Part shown: piece by piece, positions 53,112 to 63,919 of the stretch
How positions within the stretch are numbered: position 1 is the first letter of the stretch
How the letters are laid out: the number at the start of each line of letters is the position of its first letter
NCBI RefSeq assembly: GCF_014851915.1
Contig: NZ_JACVAP010000002.1
Location: 682,001 to 746,000, forward strand
DNA from: Xanthomonas sp. XNM01
GTDB lineage: Bacteria > Pseudomonadota > Gammaproteobacteria > Xanthomonadales > Xanthomonadaceae
Length of the DNA stretch: 64,000 nucleotides
Direction: 5' to 3'
Program-made: the position numbers and the translations under genes
The notes under the pieces: generated by a model
Told to the model about the DNA's origin: nothing
The model's input: the letters and a program-made list of their open reading frames with translations, nothing else
Database searches by the model: none

Positions 53112-54854
53112 ATGATGCGGGCTGCCGAGATCATCGACGCGCTGCTGGCACGCAGGCCGGGCGCGCTGCTGCTGGAGCGCGTGACCCGGCTGCCCTATGG
53201 GTGGGCGTTCTGGATCCGCGCCCGCGCGGCCACGCCGCTGCCGCCCGTGCCGGCCCAGCCGCTGGAACTGGCGCTGGCCGCCGGTGCCCGGGTCCATGAA
53301 CGCGCTCCGCCGCTGGGGCGCTGGGCGGCGATGCTGTCGCTGCTGTGGCAGGGCTGGTATCCGGCACCCCGGGACGAGCGGCCATTGCGCTGGTGCTCCG
53401 GTGTCGGCAGCACGCTGCTGCATGTCCTGTTCTTCGCGGCCCTGCTCTGGATGGCGTACCTGCAGTCGCTGGTGCCGCCGTCGCCTGCGGCCGGTGGCGG
53501 TGGCGACCGGGTCCAGGTCGGCTTCGTCGCCCGGGAGGGGGAAGAGGGCGAGGCCGGAGCGGAAGCCGGGGTGACCGCCGCGACCGAAGCGGCCGATGGC
53601 GCCACACGCGCCGACGCCGCGGCGCCACCTGTGCCGCAGGCGGACGACGCACGGCCGTTCTCCTTCCTCGATATCCCGGTGCCGACCCCGCCCGACGCTG
53701 CCCCCATGCCGCCACTGCCCGATGAGGCGCCGACGCCGGCGCAGCCGGTGCAGGTCACCGTGGTGGACGTGCCGACCATCGCCCACGTGCTGCCGCCGAC
53801 CACGCCGCCCGCGGCCCCGGTGCCGGAGGTGCGCGAGCGCGAGGTGGCGCTGGTGATCGTGCCCCGGGTGACCGCCCTGCAGCCGCGTCCGGTCGACGTG
53901 CCGCAGCCGCCGCTGCGCGAGCCGCAGCTGCGTCCACGCGAGATCCAGGTGCCGGAGGCGATCGCGGCGCCGGTGCTGCCCGACCGCACGCTGCCGGTGC
54001 GCGACGCGGCCATGCCGGCGATGCGGGAGCCCGCGGTGCGCCAGCGCGAGATCGCGATGCTGGAACAGCCGCCGGTACCGGTGCTGCGCGCGCCCGATGC
54101 CGGCGTGCGCGAGGTGATGGTGCCGGCAGCGCCTGCGCCGCAGCTGCGCGAGCGTGAAATCGAAACCCGGCAGGAACTGACGCGCCCGATGGCCCGGGTG
54201 CAGGTGCCGCAGGCCGCCGTGGCCGCGCCCCCCTCGCCGGAGCAGCGCGTCCGCCAGCGCGAGGTCGCGCCGCGCGCGGCCCCTGCCGCTGCGGCGTCGA
54301 TGAGCCCGGCGGCAGCGCCGACGACCGCCGGCCAGCCGTCGGTGGCCGGCGATCGCAACGCCAGTGCGGACGACTGGAGCCGTGGTCCCGCCGCCGACGC
54401 GTGGGCGCAGTCGGGTCCGGCACCCGGCAGTGGCCTGTTCGACGGCGACGGACGCGCCCGTCTGCCCGATGCCGCGCCAGGGCCGGGCGCCGCCGAGCGC
54501 GGTGCGCCGGGTGGCGACAACGATCGCTGGACCGAATCGCGGATCGCCGAGTCGGGCAGCTGGATGCAGCGTCCGGCGGACGATTTCAGCCGGACCCGGT
54601 TCGACCAGTACTGGGTCCCCAACGAATCGCTGCTGGCCGACTGGGTGCGGCGCGGTGTCAGGAACATGTCCATTCCCATTCCCGGCACCAGCCGGCGCAT
54701 CAACTGCGTGATCTCGCTGCTGCAGCTCGGCGGCGGGTGCGGCGTCAGCGACGACAACCTCAACGAGCAGCCCGCGGTCGCGCGCCCGCCGCCGGACGTG
54801 CCGTTCAAGCCTGACCTGCAGGAGGACAACGGCAGCGTGCGGCCGCAACGCTAG
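53112..54854 (+). CDS. Transmembrane repetitive protein, unknown function
   Basis: A 580-residue protein of the kind annotated in Xanthomonas as 'transmembrane repetitive protein'. Residues 1-98 are probably cytoplasmic, followed by one membrane segment (about 99-118, TLLHVLFFAALLWMAYLQSL). After an acidic/Ala-rich linker comes a Pro/Val/Arg-rich region (about 190-400) with five R-x-RE-[IV] motifs at residues 241, 274, 310, 346 and 381, spaced 33-36 apart. The C-terminal 120 residues are less biased and carry two late cysteines (INCVISLLQLGGGCG). The overall layout (anchor, long Pro-rich arm, terminal domain) recalls TonB- or TolA-like envelope spanners, but no known domain was recognised. 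Function is unknown. Confidence 0.8.
   Translation: MMRAAEIIDALLARRPGALLLERVTRLPYGWAFWIRARAATPLPPVPAQPLELALAAGARVHERAPPLGRWAAMLSLLWQGWYPAPRDERPLRWCSGVGSTLLHVLFFAALLWMAYLQSLVPPSPAAGGGGDRVQVGFVAREGEEGEAGAEAGVTAATEAADGATRADAAAPPVPQADDARPFSFLDIPVPTPPDAAPMPPLPDEAPTPAQPVQVTVVDVPTIAHVLPPTTPPAAPVPEVREREVALVIVPRVTALQPRPVDVPQPPLREPQLRPREIQVPEAIAAPVLPDRTLPVRDAAMPAMREPAVRQREIAMLEQPPVPVLRAPDAGVREVMVPAAPAPQLREREIETRQELTRPMARVQVPQAAVAAPPSPEQRVRQREVAPRAAPAAAASMSPAAAPTTAGQPSVAGDRNASADDWSRGPAADAWAQSGPAPGSGLFDGDGRARLPDAAPGPGAAERGAPGGDNDRWTESRIAESGSWMQRPADDFSRTRFDQYWVPNESLLADWVRRGVRNMSIPIPGTSRRINCVISLLQLGGGCGVSDDNLNEQPAVARPPPDVPFKPDLQEDNGSVRPQR
53832..54266 (+). repeat. Five degenerate repeats of about 35 codons
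   Basis: The units begin REREV, RPREI, RQREI, REREI and RQREV at residues 241, 274, 310, 346 and 381 of the repetitive protein. The rest of each unit is Pro/Val/Ala-rich and diverged, so only the RxRE core keeps phase. Confidence 0.7.
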
Positions 54855-54996
54855 CGGCGGCACCTGACTAAACGCGCGCGTGCTGGCTGCGCCTCGGGAT
54901 GCGCTGGAGCGCGGCGAGGCCATCGCTGACCCGCCGCCGGCCCGGCCGGGGCTCGACCCGCTGCCCGGTCGGCATGTCTTCGTCGGCGCCAGCTGC

Positions 54997-55002
54997 TAGA
55001 AT
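54997..55002 (+). promoter_or_regulatory. Candidate prfB -10 box
   Basis: TAGAAT lies 30 nt before the prfB ATG, giving a leader of about 24 nt. No clear -35 element was found. Confidence 0.45.
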
Positions 55003-55032
55003 CCACGACCGCTTTTCGCAGCCAGTCCCGCC

Positions 55033-56161
55033 ATGATCGAGCTCAATCCCATCCGCCAGCGCATCGCCGACCTGACCGGTCGCGTGGTTTCGCTTCGGGG
55101 GTATCTTTGACTACGACGCCAAGCGTGAGCGTCTGGAAGAAGTCAACCGCGAACTCGAACTGCCCAGCGTCTGGGACGACCCCGAACGCGCCCAGGCCCT
55201 CGGCCGCGAGCGCGCGACGCTGGAAAAGACCGTCGGCGGCATCGCCACGGTCCTCGATGGCCTGACCGAATCCAGCGAACTGCTGGAGCTGGCCGAAAGC
55301 GAACAGGACGAAGACACCGCCACCGCGGTGGTCGCCGACGTCGACCGCTACGAAGAGGCGATCGGCAAGCTGGAATTCCAGCGCATGTTCTCCGGGCAGA
55401 TGGACGGCGCCAGCGCCTTCGTCGACATCCAGGCCGGCGCCGGCGGTACCGAGGCCCAGGACTGGGCCGAGATCCTGCTGCGCATGTACCTGCGCTGGGC
55501 CGAATCGCGCGGCTGGAAGACCGAGCTGCTGGAAGTCTCCGGTGGCGACGTGGCCGGCATCAAGTCGGCGACGTTCCGGGTCGAGGGCGATTTCGCCTAC
55601 GGCTGGCTCAAGACCGAGATCGGCGTGCACCGGCTGGTGCGCAAGTCGCCGTTCGACTCGGACAACCGCCGCCACACCAGCTTCACCTCGGTGTTCGTGT
55701 CGCCGGAAGTGGACGACAAGATCGACATCGAGATCAATCCGGCCGACCTGAAGACCGACGTCTACCGCTCGTCCGGCGCCGGCGGCCAGCACGTCAACAA
55801 GACCGAATCGGCGGTGCGCATCACCCACGTGCCGACCAACACGGTCGTGGCCTGCCAGACCGAGCGCAGCCAGCACGCCAACCGCGACCGCGCGATGAAG
55901 ATGCTGGCGGCCAAGCTGTACGAGCTGGAGCTGCAGAAGCGCAACGCCGAGAAGGACGCGGTGGAAGCCACCAAGTCCGACATCGGCTGGGGCAGCCAGA
56001 TCCGCAACTACGTGCTCGACCAGAGCCGGATCAAGGACCTGCGCACCGGCATCGAGCGCAGCGACACCCAGAAGGTGCTCGACGGCGACCTGGACGAGTT
56101 CGTCGAGGCCAGCCTCAAGGCCGGCCTGGCGGCTGGTTCGAAACGGAGTGACGCGGCGTAA
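55033..56161 (+). CDS. prfB: Peptide chain release factor 2 (programmed +1 frameshift)
   Basis: RF2 recognises UGA and UAA stops. Translation starts at ATG 55033 and reads 25 codons ([10 protein letters not shown] ... LRGYL) to an in-frame TGA at 55108-55110. The ribosome must shift +1 at CTT-TGA-C and continue from 55109, giving a product of 375 residues. The second part has the RF2 markers: SPF ([12 protein letters not shown]) and the catalytic GGQ ([14 protein letters not shown]). The internal SD-like GGGGG lies 3 nt before CTT, as in E. coli. The shift makes RF2 control its own synthesis. lysS follows, the common order. Confidence 0.96.
55096..55111 (+). other. prfB: prfB programmed frameshift site
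   Basis: CGGGGGTATCTTTGAC contains the SD-like G5 run, the slippery CTT and the UGA stop with a following C that weakens termination. It differs from the E. coli site only by C instead of A before the G-run. Confidence 0.95.
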
Positions 56162-56296
56162 GCTGCGTCGGCGGTCGGAGCGCTCCCGCACCGGCCGCCC
56201 GCGATGGGCCCGCACCGCGTCCGCATCCCGCATACGATGCCCGGCGGTCGCACCAGGACGCCGGGCGAGTCTTCCTCTCCCGCCTTCCTGACCGCC

Positions 56297-57829
<1,533 letters not shown>

Positions 57830-57934
57830 GCCGGACCGGCTCCGGTTCCGCGGCCCGCGTGCCGGTCCGCCGGCCCGGGTGCAGTGGCCCGGCGCGCTGG
57901 CCGCCCGGGGGCGGGTCTTTCGTTTCAGCCGATA

Positions 57935-57957
57935 CCGGCGCCCGGCAGCGGCGCCGG
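57935..57957 (+). terminator. Hairpin between lysS and rpfG
   Basis: CCGGCGCC, a 7-nt loop and GGCGCCGG form a perfect 8-bp stem about 105 nt after lysS. No U-tract follows. Confidence 0.4.
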
Positions 57958-58069
57958 ATCCGCTCGTCCGGAACAGGTTGATCCGGCGGCGGGCACCGGG
58001 CGGATGCGGGACACCGCAGGACCGCGTTATCCTGCCGGCAGGTCACGGCCAACGGGGGCGGAGCAGGCC

Positions 58070-59137
58070 TTGGATATCGTCATCGTCGACGACCAGGCAT
58101 CGGCACGCACGATGCTGCGCCACATCATCGAGGACATCGCCTCGGAACTGGCCGTGCACGATTTCGGCGATGCGCGCCAGGCGTTGACCTGGTGCGACGC
58201 CAACCCGGTCGATCTGCTGCTGCTCGACTACCGCATGCCGAACATGGACGGGCTGGAGTTCGCCCGCCGTTTCCGGCGTCTGCCCAAGCACCGCGACATC
58301 CCGATCATCCTGATCACCGTGGTCGGCGACGAGCCGATCCGGCAGGCCGCGCTGGAAGCGGGCGTGATCGATTTCCTGGTCAAGCCGGTCCGTCCGCGCG
58401 AGCTGCGGGCGCGCTGCCACAACCTGCTGCAGCTGCGCCAGCAGGCCGAGACGGTCAAGCAGCGCGCGCTGTCGCTCGAGCAGCGGCTGCTGTCGAGCAT
58501 GCACGAGGTCGAGGAGCGCGAACGCGAGACGCTGTCGCGGCTGGCGCGTGCGATCGAGTTCCGCGATGCCGGCACCAGTGCCTATCTGGAACGCATGTCG
58601 CGTGTGGCCGGCCTGATCGCCGAGGGCCTGGGGCTGCCCGGCGACGAAGTGCGCATCATCGAGATGGCCGCGCCGCTGCACGACATGGGCAAGATCGCGA
58701 TTCCCGACGCGGTGCTGATGAAGCCCGGCAGTCTGGACCACGAGGAAATGGCGGTGATGCGGCGCCACCCGCGGATCGGCTACGAGCTGCTCAGCGGCAG
58801 CCAGAACCGGTTCATCCAGGTCGGTGCGGTGATCGCGCTGCGCCACCACGAGCGCTACGACGGCAGCGGCTATCCGGACGGCCTGGCCGGCGAGGCGATC
58901 CCGCTGGAGGCCCGGATCGTGGCGGTGGCCGACGTGTTCGATGCGCTGATCTCGCCGCGCCCGTACAAGGAGGCGTGGACCATCGATGGCGCGCTGGCGT
59001 ACCTGTACGCGCAGCGTGGCCGGCTGTTCGATCCGGGCTGCGTCGATGCGCTGATGCGCAACCGCGAGCGCCTGCAGCAGGTGTGCGAGCAGTACTCGAT
59101 CGCCTCCGCGCGTCCCGGAGGGCTCGACCATGTCTGA
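58070..59137 (+). CDS. rpfG: RpfG, HD-GYP cyclic-di-GMP phosphodiesterase
   Basis: A 355-residue response regulator that degrades cyclic di-GMP when activated by RpfC. The receiver domain has Asp53 in DLLLLDYRMPNMDG. The HD-GYP domain has His204-Asp205 (APLHDMGKIAIPD) and GYP at 267-269 (HHERYDGSGYPDG), both intact. It closely matches Xanthomonas RpfG as I recall it. No ATG lies near the start of homology; the TTG at 58070 with GGAG 6 nt upstream is preferred, and an ATG at 58004 would add 22 residues of non-conserved sequence. It overlaps rpfC by 8 nt. Confidence 0.92.
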   Translation: MDIVIVDDQASARTMLRHIIEDIASELAVHDFGDARQALTWCDANPVDLLLLDYRMPNMDGLEFARRFRRLPKHRDIPIILITVVGDEPIRQAALEAGVIDFLVKPVRPRELRARCHNLLQLRQQAETVKQRALSLEQRLLSSMHEVEERERETLSRLARAIEFRDAGTSAYLERMSRVAGLIAEGLGLPGDEVRIIEMAAPLHDMGKIAIPDAVLMKPGSLDHEEMAVMRRHPRIGYELLSGSQNRFIQVGAVIALRHHERYDGSGYPDGLAGEAIPLEARIVAVADVFDALISPRPYKEAWTIDGALAYLYAQRGRLFDPGCVDALMRNRERLQQVCEQYSIASARPGGLDHV

Positions 59138-61313
59138 TGTCGTGGCGTGGATCAGGCGGCGGCTGTCGCAGCGCCCGGACAGCGAGCATGGCCAGGCGCT
59201 GATCCGGATCGCGCTGATCCTGCTGATCCTCGGTTACGTGCTGTTGCCGGGCCCGCGCGCGGAGCTGTCGGCCGGCCAGTACCGCGACGTGCTGGCGATC
59301 GTGCTCGGCGGGCTGACCCTGAGCCTGGGCATCTTCGCCGCGCTGCTGGTGCGCCCTGGCCGCTCCGACGTGCGCCGCTGCCTGGGCATGGTCGCCGACT
59401 ACGGGCTGATGGCCGCCGGCATGATCCGCATGGGCGAGCCGCTGGCCTGGGTCTACATCGTGGTGATGTGGGTGACGGTGGGCAATGGCCTGCGCTACGG
59501 CAACCGCTACCTGTACCTTGCAGTGGCCGCGGCGCTGGCCAGCTTCGGCGCGGTGCTGGCACTGGACGACTACTGGCAGCGCAACCTGAGCCTGGGCATC
59601 GGCCTGCTGGTGGGACTGGCGGCGGTCCCGCTGTACCTGTCCAACCTGCTGCGCCAGCTGACCCGCGCCACCCGCGAGGCGCGCCGCGCCAGCGAGGCCA
59701 AGAGCCGGTTCCTGGCCAACATGAGCCACGAGTTCCGCACCCCGCTCAATGGCCTGGCCGGCATGTCCGAGCTGCTGGTCACCACCCGGCTGGACGACGA
59801 GCAGCGCGAATGCGTGCGCACCATCCAGGCGTCCACGCGCAGCCTGATGGCGCTGGTGACCGACGTGCTCGACATCTCGGCGATCGAGGCCGGCAAGCTG
59901 CGGCTCGATCCGGAGGATTTCTCGGTCCGCGAACTGATGGGCGGGATCGGGCTGATCCTGCAGCCGCAGGCGCGCGCCAAGAAGCTCGATTACCTGGTGG
60001 TCATCGACGACGCGGTACCGCCGCTGGTGCATGGCGATGCCGGGCACCTGCGCCAGATCCTGCTCAACCTGGTCAGCAATGCGGTCAAGTTCACCGACCA
60101 GGGCCGGGTGCGCGTGGACGTGCGCCCGCTGGCCGAAGGTGGCGATGCGCACGAAGGCGCGCCGCTGTGGCTGCGCTTCACCGTCACCGATACCGGCATC
60201 GGCATCCCGCACGCGATGCGCGGACGCCTGTTCGAGGCTTTCGAGCAGGGCGATGCCGGGCTGGCGAGGCGCTACGGTGGCACCGGGCTGGGCACCACCA
60301 TCGCCCGCGGCCTGGCCGAGGCGATGGGCGGGCGGATCGGCTACGAGCCGGCCGAAGGACGCAGCGGCAGCCGCTTCTGGCTGGAGCTGCCGCTGCGCGT
60401 GGCCGGTGGCGCCGGGCGCGTGCCGGCACCGGCGCTGGAGGGCGGGCTCGCCGAGGAGACGCGCGACGCCGGCGGCAACGTGATCGCCTTCAGCGACCCG
60501 TTCCTGCGCCACCGCGCGCGGATCCGCAGCATGCAGGTGCTGATCGCCGACGACTACGAGGCCAATCGCATGGTCCTGCAGCGCCTGCTGCAGAAGGCCG
60601 GCCACCGCGTCACCAGCGTCGACGGCGGCGAACACGTGCTGGAAGCGATGGCCGGCACCGACTACGACGCGGTCATCGTCGACCTGCACATGCCCGATGT
60701 CAGCGGCCTGGACCTGCTCAGGCAGCTGAAGGTGATGCAGGCCGGCGGCGGCACGCGCACCCCGGTGATCATCCTCAGCGCCGATGTCACGCCCGAATCG
60801 ATCCAGCGCTGCGAGCAGGCCGGCGCCTATGCGTTCCTGTCCAAACCGGTCGCCGCCGGACGGCTGCTGGATACGCTGGCCGACATCGCGGCCCAGCGCG
60901 GCCGCCGCAGCGCGACCCTGCCGCAGCGGCCGCAGGCGCCGGCCGATGCGGTGTTCGATCCGGGCGTGCTCGACGAACTGGCGGCGATGGGCATGGGCGA
61001 GGCGTTCGAACGCGAGTTCGTCGCGCACTGCCTGGCCGATGCCGACGGCTGCATCGGCGCGATGGCCCACGCCGGCGAGAGTGCGGACTGGGCGCGGCTG
61101 CGCGACCACGCGCACGCGATCAAGGGCGTGGCCTGCAACACCGGCCTGGTCAAGGTGGCCGAGCAGGGCAGCGAGCTGATGCGGCTGGCCGACTGGCAGA
61201 TCCGCAATGAATGGCGGCAGCGGCTGTCGATGCTCAACGCCGCGCTGACCCAGGGCCGCGAGGCGCTGGCCGCGCGCCTGCGCCAGGCCGATACCCGCGA
61301 CGGCGATCCGTAA
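59130..61313 (+). CDS. rpfC: RpfC, hybrid DSF sensor kinase
   Basis: A 727-residue hybrid kinase, the same size as Xanthomonas RpfC, which senses DSF fatty-acid signals. An N-terminal membrane input region has about five segments (24-175). The HisKA domain has His200 in LANMSHEFRTPLNGLAG, the ATPase domain is about 305-425, the receiver domain has Asp518 in DAVIVDLHMPD, and the C-terminal HPt domain has His662 in DHAHAIKG. All phosphorelay residues are present. The first residues (WIRRRLSQRPDSEH) match the conserved periplasmic/juxtamembrane DSF-binding start of RpfC. rpfG overlaps it, and rpfH is absent. Confidence 0.93.
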   Translation: MSDVVAWIRRRLSQRPDSEHGQALIRIALILLILGYVLLPGPRAELSAGQYRDVLAIVLGGLTLSLGIFAALLVRPGRSDVRRCLGMVADYGLMAAGMIRMGEPLAWVYIVVMWVTVGNGLRYGNRYLYLAVAAALASFGAVLALDDYWQRNLSLGIGLLVGLAAVPLYLSNLLRQLTRATREARRASEAKSRFLANMSHEFRTPLNGLAGMSELLVTTRLDDEQRECVRTIQASTRSLMALVTDVLDISAIEAGKLRLDPEDFSVRELMGGIGLILQPQARAKKLDYLVVIDDAVPPLVHGDAGHLRQILLNLVSNAVKFTDQGRVRVDVRPLAEGGDAHEGAPLWLRFTVTDTGIGIPHAMRGRLFEAFEQGDAGLARRYGGTGLGTTIARGLAEAMGGRIGYEPAEGRSGSRFWLELPLRVAGGAGRVPAPALEGGLAEETRDAGGNVIAFSDPFLRHRARIRSMQVLIADDYEANRMVLQRLLQKAGHRVTSVDGGEHVLEAMAGTDYDAVIVDLHMPDVSGLDLLRQLKVMQAGGGTRTPVIILSADVTPESIQRCEQAGAYAFLSKPVAAGRLLDTLADIAAQRGRRSATLPQRPQAPADAVFDPGVLDELAAMGMGEAFEREFVAHCLADADGCIGAMAHAGESADWARLRDHAHAIKGVACNTGLVKVAEQGSELMRLADWQIRNEWRQRLSMLNAALTQGREALAARLRQADTRDGDP

Positions 61314-61354
61314 CGCCGGGCGGCGCGGTCCGCCTGTGGGCGGCCGTTGCGTCG

Positions 61355-63919
61355 TCAGCCGCGTGCGGCGGCCTGTTCGGCCAGCAGGCGCCGGGCGAAC
61401 TCGTCCGGCGGCAGCCCGGGCGCGAACAGGAATCCCTGGCCGACCGGGACGCCCAGTTCGAGCAGGAAACGCCGTTGCGCCTCCGACTCCACGCCTTCGG
61501 CGACCAGGCCCAGACCCAGGCTGCGGGCGATGCCGCACACCGCCTCGCACACCGCCACGTCGGAGTGGTTGTCCGGCACGCCCTCCATGAACAACTGGCT
61601 GAGCTTGAGCCCGTGGATCGGCAGACGGCGCAGGTAGTTCAGCGCGCTGTAGCCCTCGCCGAAGTCGTCGATGGTCAGCACCACGCCCATCTGCCGCAGG
61701 TCGGCGAAGGTGCGCAGCGTGGCCGGCGCATCCTCGATCAGCACCCGCTCGGTGAACTCGAGCTCCAGAGCCGAGCCTGGCAGGCCATGCTCCTGCAGGG
61801 TGCGCCGCACCTTGGCGGCCAGGTCCTCGGAGACGAACTGCCGGTAGGAGACGTTGATCGCCACCCGCACGATGCCCAGCCCCTGCTGCTGCCACTCGCG
61901 TACCTGGCGGCATGCTTCGCGCAGGACCCAGTCGCCGATCCGCACGATGTCGCCGGTGGTCTCGGCATGGCCGATGAACAGGTCCGGGCGCAGTTCGCCG
62001 AGCTGGTGGCTCTGCCAGCGGATCAACGCCTCGGCGGCGACGATGCGGCCGCGGCGCAGGTCCACCTGCGGCTGGTAGACCAGGCGGAACTCGGCGTTGT
62101 CGAGCGCGCGCCGCAGCTGGGTCTCGATCTGCAGCCGGTCCTGCTGGCGCTGGGCCAGGTCGGGGGTGAATTCCTGCCAGGTATTGCGGCTGCGGTGCTT
62201 GCAGTCGTACATGGCGATGTCGGCGCTCTGGATCAGCTGCTGCGGCCGGCTGCCGTCGGCCGGCGCGTAGGCGATGCCGATGCTGGCGCCGATGGTGAAT
62301 TCGTCCTCGCCGAAGCGGAACGGGCGCGTCAGCGCCGCCAGGATCGCGTCGGCCAGCCGCCGCGCCTGGCCCGCGTCGGAGCCGGTGTCGCAGACCACCA
62401 GGAACTCGTCGCCGCCGAAGCGGGCCAGCAGGCCCTCGGTGCCGATCGCCATGCCGATGCGCTGCGCGGTGCGGATCAGCAGTTCGTCGCCGGCACCGTG
62501 GCCGAGCACGTCGTTGACCGTCTTGAACCGGTCCAGGTCGATGTAGAGCACGGCCAGCTGCGACGTCGACGGATCCTGCAGGCGGGTGTCCAGCTCGCCC
62601 AGGATCGCGTCGCGGTTGCGGATGCCGGTGAGCGGGTCGGTGCGCGCCTGCACCCGCAGGGTTTCCTCGGCCTGCTTGCGCTCGGTGATGTCCTGCAGGG
62701 TGCCGGCGATGCGCGGCGAGGCGTGCTTGCCCGGCTCGACCTCGCCGATCATCCGCACCCAGAAGCTGTGGCCGTCGCTGCGCTGGCCCTGCAGTTCCAT
62801 GTCGAAGCTGCGGCGGTCCTCGTAGATGCGCTCCAGCGCGCCCTCCAGCCGGCGCTGGTCCAGCGGGCGCAGGCGGGCCAGCAGGTCCTCCATGCTGTGC
62901 CGGCCGACGTCCAGGTCGACGATGCGCAGCGTCTCGTCGGTCAGGTAGAGGTGGCGGCGGCTGCGGTCCCATTCCCAGCCGCCGATGTGGGCCAGCGACT
63001 GCGCGCGGTCGAACAGCGTGTTGTCGCGCTTGAGGTCGGTGATGTCGCTGAACAGCACGAACACGTGATCGGCGCAGTCGCGTCCGGACGAGAACACCGG
63101 CACCGTGGTCGCCGAGATCCAGATCATGTGGTCGCTGGGCAGGTGGTGCAGGCCGATCGTGGTGCTGGGCACGATCTGGCCGCTGCGCAGCGCACGCGAC
63201 ATCGGCCAGCGCTCGCGTGGCAGGCTGCGGCCGTGCTCGTCGACCACGCTCCAGTCGGCGAAGCGCGGCGGCCCGTCAAGGCGTCCGCCGAAGCCCAGGA
63301 TCCGGTGCGCGGCCGGATTGGCCGACAGCAGCGCGAACTGGCGGTCGATCAGCAGCACGCCCTTGTCGATGGACTCCAGCAGCAGCCGGTAGCGCGACTC
63401 GGCCTGCCAGCGGCCGCTGAGGTCGCGCGCCACCGCGACGATGCAGCGCCGTCCATCGTGTTCGAAGCCGGCCGAGTGCACCTCCACCGGGAAGCGGCTG
63501 CCGTCGCCACGCATGTTGGTGACTTCGATGACGTAGGTCTCGCCGCGGTCCAGCGTGTCCCACACCGGGCACAGATGGTCCGGCGGCAGGTCCGGGTTGA
63601 GGGTCTCGATCGGCTGGCCGACGATCGCCTCGCGCGGGCGGCCGTAGGCGAGCACGCCGGCGCGGTTGAGGTCCAGCACGGTGCCGCCTTCGCTGAGGAT
63701 GCTGACCGGGTCGGGCACCGCGTCGAACAGCGTGGTGTAGCGCAGGCGCGCGTGCTCGGCCTCGGCCTGGCTGCGCAGCAGCGCGTCGCGTGCCCGCACC
63801 AGCAGGGCGCGGGTCTGCGCGGGCAGGGCAGGGTCGTCGATCGCGCCGGCCAGCGCCTCCAGCACCGCGTCCGCCTGCGCCCCGGCGATGCTGTCGGAGG
63901 CGGGCGCGGCCAGGTTCAT
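61355..63919 (-). CDS. PAS-GGDEF-EAL cyclic-di-GMP enzyme
   Basis: An 854-residue cytoplasmic protein with three PAS domains (about 55-170, 172-300 and 302-418), a GGDEF domain with intact FGGDEF at 501-506, and an EAL domain with Glu630-Ala-Leu. The other EAL metal and catalytic positions look present (NVSYRQF, LEFTERV, IDDFGEGYS, AEGVES, GQGFLF). The GGDEF domain lacks an obvious RxxD inhibitory site. It could make or break cyclic di-GMP depending on the PAS signals. It converges with rpfC and overlaps the upstream partial gene by 3 nt (ATGA). Confidence 0.92.
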   Translation of the reverse strand: MNLAAPASDSIAGAQADAVLEALAGAIDDPALPAQTRALLVRARDALLRSQAEAEHARLRYTTLFDAVPDPVSILSEGGTVLDLNRAGVLAYGRPREAIVGQPIETLNPDLPPDHLCPVWDTLDRGETYVIEVTNMRGDGSRFPVEVHSAGFEHDGRRCIVAVARDLSGRWQAESRYRLLLESIDKGVLLIDRQFALLSANPAAHRILGFGGRLDGPPRFADWSVVDEHGRSLPRERWPMSRALRSGQIVPSTTIGLHHLPSDHMIWISATTVPVFSSGRDCADHVFVLFSDITDLKRDNTLFDRAQSLAHIGGWEWDRSRRHLYLTDETLRIVDLDVGRHSMEDLLARLRPLDQRRLEGALERIYEDRRSFDMELQGQRSDGHSFWVRMIGEVEPGKHASPRIAGTLQDITERKQAEETLRVQARTDPLTGIRNRDAILGELDTRLQDPSTSQLAVLYIDLDRFKTVNDVLGHGAGDELLIRTAQRIGMAIGTEGLLARFGGDEFLVVCDTGSDAGQARRLADAILAALTRPFRFGEDEFTIGASIGIAYAPADGSRPQQLIQSADIAMYDCKHRSRNTWQEFTPDLAQRQQDRLQIETQLRRALDNAEFRLVYQPQVDLRRGRIVAAEALIRWQSHQLGELRPDLFIGHAETTGDIVRIGDWVLREACRQVREWQQQGLGIVRVAINVSYRQFVSEDLAAKVRRTLQEHGLPGSALELEFTERVLIEDAPATLRTFADLRQMGVVLTIDDFGEGYSALNYLRRLPIHGLKLSQLFMEGVPDNHSDVAVCEAVCGIARSLGLGLVAEGVESEAQRRFLLELGVPVGQGFLFAPGLPPDEFARRLLAEQAAARG

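Noticed and set aside
55108-55110. In-frame TGA early in prfB read as a nonsense mutation or sequencing error
   Set aside because: The surrounding bases match the conserved programmed +1 frameshift site of bacterial prfB.
58812-62972. A 1386-residue minus-strand open frame across rpfG, rpfC and the GGDEF-EAL gene
   Set aside because: It has Arg/Pro/Gly-rich composition, no family resemblance, and well-supported genes in other frames.
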